From Protonemura montana (lineage: Eukaryota; Arthropoda; Insecta; Plecoptera; Nemouridae): a stretch of DNA of 64,000 nt. The DNA lies in assembly GCA_947568835.1 (NCBI GenBank), contig OX387602.1, forward strand, positions 3,318,570-3,382,569, given 5' to 3'. A program made the translations under genes and the position numbers. The notes beneath the pieces are model-generated. The model was given only the letters and a program-made list of their open reading frames with translations. It had not been told where the DNA came from and ran no database searches. Position 1 is the stretch's first letter. The number at the start of each line of letters is the position of its first letter. Below, piece by piece: positions 26,588 through 38,700 of the stretch.

Positions 26588-28056
26588 ACGAGACAGATAT
26601 GTCGCGAGGGAGGCTGGCCGGGTGACAGAGACAGAGCACTTGCCATAGGTAGCTGATGCTCTCCTGGGATGACCGCAATGTTTGTGAGATGAGCGTAGGA
26701 CGGGTGTGCGCCGCTATGCCGTGCAAGCGGGATGAACTGACGACGGTGTTTGATCCTTTAAGTTTGAAACAAAACATCGACTAACTATTTTGGGTCCATT
26801 GAGTGCTTTCAGTCGGAGTTGTATTGAATTTCGATAGAATGCCGATCTAATGCGCAGGAAAGGAGAGTGTACAATTATCTGTCTGAAACTCTATCTGGGT
26901 GTATGTACCAGTTCTAATGCGGGACGTGCGCATGCAGTACATACGTAGGACGCCTATAATCCAATCAAGATAATGTAAGAGTGACGTGACTCAAAGTTTC
27001 AAATTGATTCGACAGGGTCCTTCTTTTCAATATCAAAAGTCGGTGTTTTCGCGTTTTGCGCCAGAGCGGAGAGAAAGTGTGCTCTAGCTTGTTATCGTAA
27101 GCAGCACGCCACTCGCGAGCGTGCTCTCGTTTGTCACGGAACAAGCTTTTAGTTGGTCGACTCGAATGGGAGTCAATATTACGCGGCTCGTGCTCAAATG
27201 AAATCCCTCGACAGCCACCTCAAATTAAATGAAACCCCTGGCGAGGGTGGATGGACAGGGACGGAGGTGTTCGATGCCTGTGATCCTCATCACGCCGGCT
27301 ACCGCGAAGACTTGCTCGTTGACAAGCATCGGTGGGAACGCCGAGCTGGCAAACATTCACATAGCTTTGCTGTGCTGCCGAAAATTCGCGTCATTTTCCG
27401 TAATTGATGTTTGCTAGGGATAATTCAAGATTAAATTTAAAGGGAATAAAGAGCGAGTGCTGATTTGCCATGTAATTTTCCCAAACTATACTACACGCAT
27501 CCTAACAAGATTTATCTGGTTGCTGTTGAACGAACACTTTAGACTCAACACGTAATGCGTTGCTAGTAATTTGTTGGGAAACTGGAGTCCGAGAGAGCCT
27601 CGTCCATACTCAGACGTATAGTGAATGATTTAGTATCACCAGGCGAGCATTAAGAAAACATTATTGGAAGGCAAAGGCAAACAGTTTCAATAAATTAGGG
27701 TGGCTCTAGAATCTATCTGTTAAATATGGAAATTGGACTGGCCTCGAAACAGAGACAATATTGACAGCCATTTTGGTTGAACCAATTTCCATTGGTTGAT
27801 ATTCCACACGACGAATATTTGTTTGTTTTTAATTTATTCCTTTCCTTTGGACGGACATGTGGCAAGTCAATCTTTCACTGTCATTCTAACTGTAAGAGCT
27901 CATCAAAAGCAACGCAATAAATTCAAGCGATTTCACCGAAGCCCTCATCGTGGATATTAATCACATTAAAATTCCGATTGTTGTGAGAGATGCATTTTCC
28001 GCGGCTACGTTTGTTGGACGCCGCGGGCTGGCACAGGCCGACACTATTCCGTCTAC

Positions 28057-28068
28057 GTCGGCGTCGGC
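28057..28068 (-). repeat. GACGCC-type dimer on the minus strand
   Basis: GTCGGCGTCGGC on the plus strand, followed by a degenerate ATCGGC unit. Confidence 0.55.
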
Positions 28069-29944
28069 ATCGGCTCGAAATGCAGGTGCACTAGTCAACA
28101 GGGGCCATCGGGGTGAGGCGTTACGTCGCACCCCGCGGACCTCCCTTATTAAAACTTGATTCTCGCTCGCTCAGCCCCCTTTATCAAGGGCCGCGCGAAG
28201 AACGCCTCGAAGGCACGCAATTGTGCCGTCTTCAACTGAAACGAGCCGAGCCCTTCAAACTTTCAGTTTACATTGATTTTCAATGGTCTTCAGTGAGAGG
28301 AAAGCAGCAACGAAGCATACGCATGTAACGCATCTATAAAAACCCTTTTAAAACCATTGTGCCGGCCTCATGCCATCAGACATCTCCACATGTTATTTTA
28401 CATAACACAAAATTAGTTTTTCCCTTTCAAAAAACAACCCCGCTTCTTGTTTTTACGAAGGCTTGCTGAACTAGCGAGCACTTGCTTTAAATTATAAAAT
28501 TAAAGAGCAAAATAAAAAGTCTATGACGAGGTTAAAAAGTGTGCACGGTTGGTTGCATAAAACCAGTGTGAATTGTTTTAAGCGAGGATCTGAGGATCTC
28601 GCCAAGTGGTTTGCCATCGATTCAGCGACGCTGTTCTCCACTGGCTAACTTGGCTATCGCGGGCAAGTCTGATGCAGGCACTCAAGCCTGAAGGCTCTCC
28701 GTCCAGGAGGCTAGGAGGCGGCTATGTACTTGGGAGCGTTCATGCCCCCGAAAAAAGGGAACAGCATGCGTGGATAAACCCCTTCCCATCTCGCCACCTC
28801 GTTTCATACGAATTCGCTTTTAATATCAAGCGTTACTTTATAAAACCTCCTTTGAAATTTCCTCGCACGCGAGTGGATAATTTGGGAAATTGTAGATTTT
28901 TCCTCGAAAAAATTTAAAGTACCTAATTTGTTTTACATGTATTACCTGGAAATGTTTTAAGTTCTTGTACGGTAGACTTCACAGTAAATAAGGGTTCTGA
29001 AGCCTAGAGAGAGTATGTTAACATCGCGGCAGCTTGCGAAAAATTTAGGATTATTACAACAATTGAATCTCTATAGTCATAATTTCATTATTGAAAAAAA
29101 TATATTCCTGGAAGTGAAAAAATTACCGTACGATCTCAAGTCTAATTATACGGGAGAAAATCTCGCCGTGGTCTTGGATTAATATTTAACCCTCATCCCT
29201 TTAATGTCATACCTAATATACGCTTCCAGCAAAAAAAATAAAAAAAAGTACCGAGAGGGCGTAAATTTAACAGGAGCATTTATTCCGCAAATAAGTTATT
29301 TCACAGTTTGCAACCAATGGGATGCGATTTATTGGTGGGATTAATTGTAATCGAGCGTGTAGGTTCTGGGAGTGGAGATTTATGCAGTGCCGGCCTCGGT
29401 GCGGCGTAATAGCTCATCGGCTAGATAGTTGCAGTAAAATAAAAAGCGACCCAACTGAAAATTATCCAACTGCTTAAAATGGCATTCACTTCGCGCGGGT
29501 GGAGGAGATAACGTATGAGCCCCTCATATATGGGATCCGAATCGCCGGCTGCGTTAATAAAACGATGGGAAATGCGACATGTTTACAATTTTCAATAACG
29601 AATGGTGAACCAGGGAAATTCGGAGTCTGTAGGTATGATATTTTTATTTAGCTCGTGTTTTTACTACGCCAGGATGTGGCGGGTAAACACAGTGAATTAC
29701 CGCGAAAATGTCAATAAACTTACACTTCGTTTTTTGGCATTTTCGTGTAATGTTCGTAGACTTTCATTTAGAAGAGATTTATTTTTGTTCGGCTTAAAAC
29801 TAGAAATCGAAACACTTTGAAGTCTAAAAGAGGCAACGAGTCGATTTTAATTGTTATCGAAGCACGAAGCGAGTGTAGTGAACCACTGCGAGGTTGGAAT
29901 GACGCGTCGCTTCCCTCGATATTGTGTCATATCCTAGTATCCAT

Positions 29945-29955
29945 CCCCCCCCCCC
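29945..29955. repeat. Poly-C run of 11
   Basis: Uninterrupted C run in intron sequence with nothing else notable. Confidence 0.85.
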
Positions 29956-30260
29956 AGTACACGAAGCATGTCTGCGAATTCATTCTGCTAATGTTTCACT
30001 CTAAAGGATTGAGAACAATATTTTTGATTAAAAACTTTTCAGTTCTAACTTATCAACAACGGATATTTCATATAGGGGATATATATCTAGCAAATACAAC
30101 AAAAACACTCGTCAAATTCTTGAGGTATTAAAAATAACATTCCCGTTACATACACCGAGCGCATCTCTCCATCCTCTAATTAGTCCTGAATGTGCATTGT
30201 TCAGAGAGTCAAGATGCGGCTGTCAGAAAGGACAGCTTACACACGAGTTCGGTGCTGTTG

Positions 30261-30286
30261 TACTACTACTGCTGCTGCTGCTGCTG
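30261..30286. repeat. TAC/TGC trinucleotide repeat
   Basis: Three TAC units run into five TGC units. It generates a Leu-rich open frame that I regard as spurious. Confidence 0.85.
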
Positions 30287-30787
30287 TTTTTGTCGACTTC
30301 CAGCCACTGGCTCCGGGGGTGTGACAAATCTCAGCAGGGCTACGATGTTGTCCAAACGCCGCGCTCTGCTAGTGACAAGTGTGCAGGCCTACCTAGAAAC
30401 TTGTGACACAGCGCATTTCAACAAAAGCCACCCAACTTACCGAAATTTGAAAGGTATCATCTAGACGTGGATTATATGCTAGGCACATTTATAGAGAGAA
30501 TAACTCGCGGAGCGCGCGTTGCGAATAATTCCCGAGGTAGGAGGCCAGAAATTGCTTCACAAATTAAAGTCGCTTCGACACACATAATTATTGGCATAAC
30601 CTTTAGCGGACCTAGGCATGTGAAACGCGCACAGCTTATCTGCGTTAATCTGTGCCTGCCGAGTTGAGTGGGTACACAACTAGTTAGAAAATTGTGGAAA
30701 CAGAGCGATGGAGTTTAGGAAAAAAAAGTACGAACAGCGCCAAGTTTCTCTGTTTGAGCTCAATTAGTCGACACTTCCACGAAAAAA

Positions 30788-30811
30788 ATGTCGGTGCCAT
30801 TTGAAAGTGAG
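30788..30811 (+). other. Possible alternative first coding segment
   Basis: AAAAAAATG opens an eight-codon frame (MSVPFESE) that ends at the good donor GAG|GTGAGT in phase 0, the phase needed by the exon at 33111. Joined, it would give MSVPFESE followed by IDPKVAFPRRAHPK and RRM2. ATG plus donor combinations of this kind also arise by chance, and no promoter is evident upstream, so this is weak. Confidence 0.12.
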
Positions 30812-31002
30812 GTGAGTCTACTAAAGAACATGTGCAGAGCCTGTAAAAATCCAAGCGAAAAAGTTTTAGCGACGACTTGCATGCGAAATTTAAACTTCTA
30901 TTATATACGCACTGAGCTTGCTCTGGTACTAATTTTGCCGCACTTGATTATAAACGAGAAACTCTCATCGACAGAAGTTGGATCGCCGAAAATGTGTGCA
31001 TG

Positions 31003-31013
31003 GTGGAGGTGCC
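31003..31013 (+). promoter_or_regulatory. GTGGAGGTGCC motif, copy 3
   Basis: Exact copy, preceded by ATG and followed by ATGCTAAAGCAT. It forms a direct pair with copy 4. Confidence 0.45.
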
Positions 31014-31033
31014 ATGCTAAAGCATACTTACAT

Positions 31034-31044
31034 GTGGAGGTGCC
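31034..31044 (+). promoter_or_regulatory. GTGGAGGTGCC motif, copy 4
   Basis: Exact copy exactly 31 bases after copy 3 in the same orientation. It is followed by GCATTAAAGCGT, which parallels the ATGCTAAAGCAT after copy 3. Confidence 0.45.
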
Positions 31045-33110
31045 GCATTAAAGCGTGCACTTTCACGAGTCATTCAAAAGTAATTTTCAACGTAAATTTG
31101 TTCTTAAACTGAATTATTGAGTAACTAAAGAATGAGTTCTACACATTGCAAGGCTCGGTTCACTATCACAATTTTTTCTCTCTCCCCAGTGCATGTATAT
31201 GTGTTAATTTGTGCCAGATACTGACTTCAGAAAGCCAAGTAAAGTCGTAAATTATTTGCAGCAGCCGGCTGGCAGTGTCGTTCGCCAGCTTCTGCTAGCC
31301 ACCGATCTAATAAGTAACCCAAATGCAATTACCCCCAGCCTTCCGGCTCTAAATTCCACAGCACAGTGGCCAGTCGAGCCTTTTTTTCCATCGAGAATAT
31401 TTAATACGTGGCCTGCCCACACTGGCGAGGCAATGCTCACGTGTACTCCACGCGTGTGTCAATAAGAAAGCCAAATTGATTCGGGAAACTTAGCGCCGAG
31501 AATCAAAACAACAGCGTTTCACTTGCCGTCTCAGATGGAATCGTCACGAACGTTTCATTAGAGGCGTAAAAGCGCAGATCTATTTGACGTGGTTAGCAAT
31601 TTATGCACACTTTGTGCTGTCTTCACGAGTAGAGGGGAAAGATGCACGATATTGATCGCATTCTCAGTAAATCACTGCGGATGGGTAATCTCTTGAATTG
31701 GGTGTCGTCGAATATGACCTCTTCGTCGCTATATTTTGTCAAGACGACGGCGAGCTTGAGTGAGAAATGACTTCTTTTTGCCGCCTCCCGTTCAATTGGA
31801 GAGCTCGCCTAGGTCTCGATGCCTGCCTGTCGACTTGCTGGATGGCTGGCTGGATGGCGATGAATAGAGGCCATCGGGAATTGCCATTCAACTCTTGCAT
31901 ACGATGGATCAGCCGGGAATTCGTTTAATTTCAAATTGGCTTTCAACAAGTGTACTTTATCTGAATGTTTGCAAACTATTTTTTTGTGTAACAATTCGCA
32001 CGCGCGAACGGATTCACATCTGAAATGTTTATCATTTTGATTAGACCCGTTTGAATTTCGATGCGGACTGGAAAAGTTACTTTGGGTCTTCTTTGAAGGC
32101 GTTTTCTGCGGAGAGAGACGGTCGCTACACTCATTGCGTATGCTAATGAATATGGCGGGGCCACGTCGCTGACCTCGACCGAACTGGTGACTATGGTAGA
32201 TCTCGAGAGCACAAAGAGCTTAGGTTAATGTATCAACCCCTGTTGACTTACAGGTTCCGGGGCCGGTCGCGGGTAGCGCGCCCTGTATTCATGAGAGCCA
32301 GTTGCCTCTATGCAAACGGAAGACGCGACAATGCCACGTCCTGTATTCATGGAAATTATGAAAATCTCAAACATTTGTCTTGTCCTTTTATTGTGCGCTT
32401 CTATACTTTACTATACACGATTGCTTCGTCGACCGCCGTGCAGACCTGCGGCCACCTCGCATGATGCCAGCCAGCTTGCAATTGCGAAACGTATTTAAAT
32501 TAAGCGAAACGCTTAGTGTCCTTTGTGCGTTTTATCGATGATAAGAGTGGACGCTGAGGTGGTACCATTGAAATTCCATCGGATAAGAGGTCGGGAAAAT
32601 GCAGGGGATATTTGCATAGAGAGACCATGGATGTGGGCGCCCAACCAACCTAAGCTATATGCAGGGGGCATTTACATTGAGCACGTCTGGCCTCTATTCA
32701 ACTGCCATACTCTGGAAAGAGAGAGAAAAATGTAATATCTGTGCTTAAAGGAGAATATTTTCGAATTATTTTTATTTTCCGACATTTTATGAACGTAGTG
32801 AATGCAACTAATATCAATTTCGATCGGGATTTCGGTCAGGATCGGTCAGGATATAGACCAGGATTTCAGGCGGGGATCCGCACCATTTTGTTTAAAAACC
32901 AGTGACACGATGAACTTTTTCCGCTTAGGATATGGTTGAGAAATAGGGTAGAAGATAAATTAACAAATTAATCTAAATAAAAGAGTAGGACTTATTAACT
33001 ATGAAGCTATTGAGAAACTTACTCTTAGGTTATGTATAGTTTTAAGATTTAGTGACACGCAATGTCAATGTGCCACGGGCTTTTCGTCACTTGTTCTGTT
33101 TGCATTTCAG

Positions 33111-33152
33111 ATCGACCCAAAAGTAGCGTTTCCTAGGAGAGCACACCCAAAG
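33111..33152 (+). CDS. Rbp6: Rbp6 coding exon: end of RRM1 and linker
   Basis: This 42-nt, phase 0 to phase 0 exon encodes IDPKVAFPRRAHPK. It covers the last strand of RRM1 (IDPKVAF) and the short basic linker (PRRAHPK) that joins RRM1 to RRM2 in Musashi-family proteins; vertebrate MSI proteins have IDPKVAFPRRAQPK here. His in place of Gln is the form I remember for Drosophila Rbp6. The acceptor TTTGCATTTCAG|AT and the donor CCAAAG|GTAAGA are both strong. Because its length is a multiple of three, skipping it would keep the frame but delete the last strand of RRM1 and the linker. Read in the shifted frame produced by the 24281 cassette, it contains a TAG stop. Confidence 0.97.
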
Positions 33153-33671
33153 GTAAGAGTCCTCCAAGACAAAAACTGGATCCATTATTCTTACATTGAC
33201 AGTACTCATTCAGATGTTCAGCACTTGTGCAATGCAATATCCAAAATGTACCCTACAGCTGACTTCACACTGTGATTACCCGTATCAATCCGTATTCAAA
33301 TCCTTTGAAAGAAATTGCTTTAAATTTTCATGAAATTGGGAAATTCTGCTCTCGGCGATTTTAGCAAACGATATGAAAACACGGAAATATTGACTTTATC
33401 AAGATTCAATTGGCAACGTCATCGAATTAAACTGGTGTGCAATGAAAATGAGCGTCACTCTTGCAATTACTTTCCCTAAACTTTGTCGGCGCTCGCATTC
33501 TCGTACGTGCATGCACTAAATATTCAAGGTAGGTAATTAATTATGTCGCCGTTTACGTTTAGCGGCATGGCATCACGCAGCATTGCACTGTCGTTAATTT
33601 TTACAATATTTCATGCTATTTGTACAAGAGGCAGCCAGTAAGAGAATGCTAAAGTGCTCGAGTATATTTTC

Positions 33672-33697
33672 CGCCCCCCCTCCCCCCCCCCCCCTCC
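33672..33697. repeat. Poly-C tract with single T interruptions
   Basis: CGC7T, then a long C run, then TCCTCC. It is the first of three G/C homopolymer blocks within 320 bases. Confidence 0.85.
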
Positions 33698-33803
33698 TCC
33701 ACGACTTCCACTTCCAAGCACGCCGCAAGAATTATCTGGTTCCCATTTCCCGCGGTTCGCACTACGTTCTTTCTTCTCAGAGTGAGAGAGGGGGGCGCGG
33801 TGA

Positions 33804-33818
33804 GGGGGGGGGGGGGGG
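33804..33818. repeat. Poly-G run of 15
   Basis: Uninterrupted G run preceded by GAGAGAGGGGGGCGCGGTGA. It is complementary to the C tract about 110 bases upstream, so the transcript could fold back. Confidence 0.9.
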
Positions 33819-33969
33819 ATAAAAGTGCGTTGCAGAGCGTGAGGTAATATGCGTAAGGAAAACTTTTGAGCAAAGAGAAATTATTGTGTAATGATAAAAA
33901 GAAAATGTCTCGGCCGTAGAATTAATGGCAAAAGAGCGAATGAGAGCGGTTCTTTGGGCGGTTGGGTCC

Positions 33970-33988
33970 GGGGGGGGGGGGGGGGGGG
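33970..33988. repeat. Poly-G run of 19
   Basis: Second G run of this cluster, followed by CGGCGAGAG. Confidence 0.9.
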
Positions 33989-35223
33989 CGGCGAGAGTGA
34001 ACCGAGGGCAAGGCGGGACACTTTGTGTGAGTATTTGCAGCAGACCATTGCTATTATTCCGTCATTAAATATTTACCAAACAACTCCTCCCATTGCCCTA
34101 TCCCCGGTTTTCGCGTCAATAATTAATTCCTCAATTACCGGGTTTATTCAAGTGCAGTATGTGTTTCCAGTAAAATTGCACCTTCATAAATGCATGGCCG
34201 CCTGCAATCGAATTGAATCTTACAGAAAGTATGTTACTAATCAAATCCAGCAGAATACAAATACTGTACGTATGCTTGAATAGGCGGGGATGGTGCGTTT
34301 TATTTCCTTGTCGTAAAGATCTGGAGCTCTTGTTGAATGTATACCTGACGGTGAGAGGCGGCGACGGTGTCGCCCGCATATGAATGAGTCTCTCTCGGCG
34401 CCTCGCGGCGCGGCGCCCCATTTTCCCGACGACGCCGCCACACAGTTCGGCGTCGCGACGTAGTATCTTGTTGCACACATAAGGTCGCAGACGATGCTAC
34501 GCCCTCTGTTCATTTAGCCCAATTGTTTTGCACTGCCATTTTGCAGACGCTGCAGACAAATGAAATTTCTTACCGTCACGTACGAGCGAATCTGTTTTCT
34601 TTGGCATATTTTGTGCCAAGCGTTCTTTGCTAGCACCTCGTCTTCGGGTTATTTGTGCATTATGTCAACTCGCGACAAACCAGAAAAATGTCACAAGACG
34701 CCGGATTCTTGCTCGAGCGGTGGTTCTACATTTTGTATAAATAATTACCGGTTTTCTTTGACATCCTTGGTCTCGGAAAACCCGACTCGTTGTGCGCCTC
34801 ATTAATGAGCCGTATTTGTTGAGGATTCTTAGCCTATACGATTAATTGTTCTAACTTTGAAAATGTTTTGTTCTTAGAATAATAGGGTATACCTTGCAAA
34901 TAACCCTTATTTAACTTTAATTCGAGAGTTTAACTTCTGGGAAAAAAGGGCTGCACCCTTAAAATGTTTTTCGCTCTTGATCAACGAATACCAAATCGAC
35001 CGAAAGTACCTATTGAAAGCTTTCTATAATTTACTATTTTTTTGGCGGCTGTCTATTTTTCACCCTAATAATAGTTTTCTATTCCTAATAATTTCTATGG
35101 CACTTTTTGCTATTTCTTCTCTTTTCCCTATTCGCTGAAGAGTGTTTTTATGAGGAGGCTGTGAGTAAATAGGAAGTTTTCTCTCTGTGAGACCGACAGG
35201 CGAGGCGACGCACATCTTTGCCA

Positions 35224-35237
35224 TTTTTTTTTTTTTT
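35224..35237. repeat. Poly-T run of 14
   Basis: Homopolymer with no retroposon next to it on either strand. Confidence 0.8.
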
Positions 35238-35671
35238 GGAGCTCAACCCCACTTTCTTTGCTCACATAGATGTTTGAATTTGTGTCCTGGATGCGTGCGA
35301 TCTCAATTGATTCCGTAAAATAACAGCATCGGATCTTTATCAAAGTGAAACCTCCATTTTTTCATTTTAAAATACCAAGAGTTTAAGAAAATAATAGAAA
35401 TATCTCTAGACATTTTCGTTGTATAGAGTTTAAACCCGTAGCATAAATAAGTAAACATCTATACTTCGAACTTTATCGTAGATTCTGAAAGGAGTACAGC
35501 ACTTGAATGTATAGTGAAATTTAGACGATATTGATATCTGGCAAAGTATCAAGAGTTGCATAATACCAGAAGCACGGAACAAGAAAACGTCTTCTAATTT
35601 ATTCTTACCGATGGTATCACCTGTTTTGAACAGTGAGACATTATAGCCTGGTGTATTGCGGTAGGCCCCAT

Positions 35672-35708
35672 GGCGGGCGGGCGGGCGGGCAGGTAGGCAG
35701 GTAGGTAG
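35672..35708. repeat. GGGC / AGGT tetranucleotide repeat
   Basis: Four to five GGGC units pass into AGGTAGGC units. The plus strand is G-rich with no other signal. Confidence 0.85.
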
Positions 35709-38700
35709 CTCGGTTGGCTGCGTGGGGAGGAGATAGTCGCAATCTGGTGTCAAACAAGGTGCCTGCTCCAGTAGGCGAGGCATAGAGAGGCTGGAGTTTA
35801 GCATTTAGATGGCGTGTTTAGTTACGGCGATACTAGAACGCGTGTAATGGTGCATTTGACGGTAATTTTAACCGAGTTTCGCAAACACTGTTATCCACTA
35901 TCTGCTCATATTTTACAATTTTTTTTTTTAGCCTAGAGATAACAATCTACTCTTCTTTGTAGTGATATTGCACTTTGCATCTGGGACCTACATACCAGGT
36001 CTAGAAAAAATATTCTAATCGGAATTATAGCGAGGATTTTAATTAGACTCGTGCATACTTTTCCGTGGTACGGCGCTGCTCGCAATGTTATAAATTGTAA
36101 GGGTGTAATCGGCTTTCTTCTGTGAACACGTTGCTGTGGTTGAAAATCAAGTGCAGAAATTGCGTGATTAATGTGCGTTGTGTGCAGCTTCCGTGTGGAT
36201 AGAAAAGTTATAGACAATTCCACGAGCTGCGTTCAGTTTTCCTGTTTTTATGGCCACACAGCCATCTTTAATAAGTTATTGCTGGTGTATTTTTTCATAT
36301 ATGGGGATGTTATTATGTAAGGTTTATACACTCTTTGCAGCAGCACACGAGTGTGCGATTTCTTTGCTCGCGTATTGCGCCCGCGGCGATAGTAAATGAT
36401 GTGGCAGACTTCCCGAATTGCGCAGGATTACCAGCTGTAAAGAAAAACGTGCCTTTCTTCTCAAGCATTTAGAATCGATAAAGAAGCACTTTACTTGCAA
36501 GTTGGTCTCGTTTTCCGTTTTATGCTATTCAGTTGTGTGAAAATACATACAGGTTATATATACGGATATAATATGTTACGAATGGTGTGAATGAGAAAGA
36601 TCAAGAAGTATGCGATAGGCGAGCCTTGCATTCGGTGTATAAACTGATAGCCATCCATCTGCGAGGGATAGAAGTTGTCATGAGATATCCATTAAGCTGT
36701 GGATTACAGTAACACGAACGCATGTTTCCTGTCGCGAGTTTCCTTGAGGACTTCTTGAGTTGCATATCCCTTCAATTGACGCGCACTTGGTTTCCGTCCC
36801 TGCGAACTTAATTGAATGTTTAAGGTGGCGAGGCATTCGCCGCATTTCCGTTTTCCGCGGCATATTATGCTATCTAATATAGAAGCACTGGCGGGGTACA
36901 CGTTCGCGCCCGAGTAGAAAAGAAAACGACGTTAAATATTCAACCGTGTTCGGCGCAGCACTTTTGATTAAACAGAAGATGAACCTATACTGCCGCTTTG
37001 AGAGTGCCACTTATCGAGCGACTCGATTCGCGCCATGTGAGGCGCAGAGAGGCGTCATTCGAGACTGCTCCTCATAATAAGAATATTATGTAGATTCATT
37101 CCGGAACTCATGCACTAATTCGAATGTTCCGTATCCGTAAAAGTGTGAACTTCCTACTTCCGGACTTGGCACTACCCCAGTTCCATGAATTTCCATCGCT
37201 AAGAACTGTCTATAAATTATATTTCAATGCAATTTCATACATTTCACGAAACGGACTTCTTATTCTATTCCGAAGAAGACAATTATCAAATAAGTTGCTA
37301 AAGCTTTAGGTGGCTTCTGCACTGAATTACGAAACGATAAATTTCTTATGAGCATATTTTTCATTCGCGCTGGCGAAGATAGATATGCGCAGATAGAAGT
37401 TGAACGGATATTTTAGAACGGGTTGTTTTTCTGTCCGTTATTGGATCTGGCCAGCAGCTCGGTGGCAGCGCCGGCAACGCGGGACCGGAACATATAGCTC
37501 TTGCGCTGATGAAAATCACGTTGGTGCAAAGGAAATTCTTCCTCACAATAAATTAAGCACATATATCATTGATCCAGAGTGTTTGAGCTAATCTGAAAGA
37601 GAGATAAGTCCTTCTTGGCGGATTAATTTAACAAGTCCGTGCGGCAGCGTAGTGACGTCTTGATGTAATCGCTGTGCAGAGCTGCCAGGGGTTGCTGCGA
37701 CCCCCCAACCCTCTCACCAACCCCATCACAAGAAGACTGCCATTGTTTGCCTCTCACGGATCCTCCTGATTGCTCTGGTTCGTCAAACTAGTGGCTTCAG
37801 AGATAACTTTCAATCGCTCCCAACAAGCAACGAACGATGCGATGGTAGCCCGAGGCGAAAAACTCGATTCGCACCACGTCTGTACACGCTTTCCAAACGT
37901 AGTACGCTGCGATATTTTGATCAGACAATAAATAATAATAATAAAAATAAAAATAGTGAGAAAATACTCACGACGGTCCGCCTTCCAGCGGTCCCGCTTC
38001 GCACTCGTAAACCGCTTATATATCTGTGCCGTGTTTGGGGTCTTGTTCGGATATCTTTGCCTCTCTAGCACCAGCCAGCTAGAAATTCACCCTCTTCTCT
38101 TCCGTATCAGTTGGGTGCCAAGCCGACTGACTTCTTGGGTCGGCGGAAAATACCGTCTTCGCGGCGGCCGGGACAACGTAGGGGCTGGTCATTCAATCAA
38201 TTCTATTTGAAGGAAGATTACAAGACAGTGTCTAACCTAACCCCTCTCTCTGGTGCTGCCTTTGATTCGAATCGAATCACTTGATCTGATTTCCCATCTA
38301 GGGTTTCATTTCATTCGTTTTAACTCATAATCAAATGACCTTTCATCTCCATAATGCTGACTGAATTTTGGTATCCAATCACTTCAATCAATCTCTTTCG
38401 CCTCGGCAATGGTTCTGGCTTGTGAAGTACCTTACATTTTGAGGGCGTGGATAGAGGCTCGGTTAGAAAATGTGGCTTGCTAGTTTCGCACCATCGTCGA
38501 TGCAGAGTCGCAGGTAAACACTGGCTTCGTCTTCTATTTTAACTGTTGTCATGTCCTTTCATGAAAAATGATTGATAGTGAAATTTCTTCTTAATCGTCT
38601 TATTTCTGCCAACATCATGGATCTATTTTCCTCGCGAGTTTCGTCCTTTTCTTGGGGCGTGGTGTTTAAAGGGACTCAGGGACCGCGGTGGGAAGGTGCA

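Larger units (their letters stand above)
24126..33110 (+). other. 9.0 kb intron at the end of RRM1
   Basis: A phase 0 intron separating HELDGKK from IDPKVAF. It begins with the weak donor GTACCG and ends with a good acceptor, TTCTGTTTGCATTTCAG. Within its first 310 bases lie the candidate 46-nt cassette exon and the hairpin (separate entries), followed by an A/T-rich kilobase. Further in are a 22-G run (26566), a GTC-rich dimer (28057), an 11-C run (29945), a CTG repeat (30261), a possible alternative 5' exon (30788) and two GTGGAGGTGCC copies 31 bases apart (31003, 31034). No transposon or RNA gene was recognised. Confidence 0.85.
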
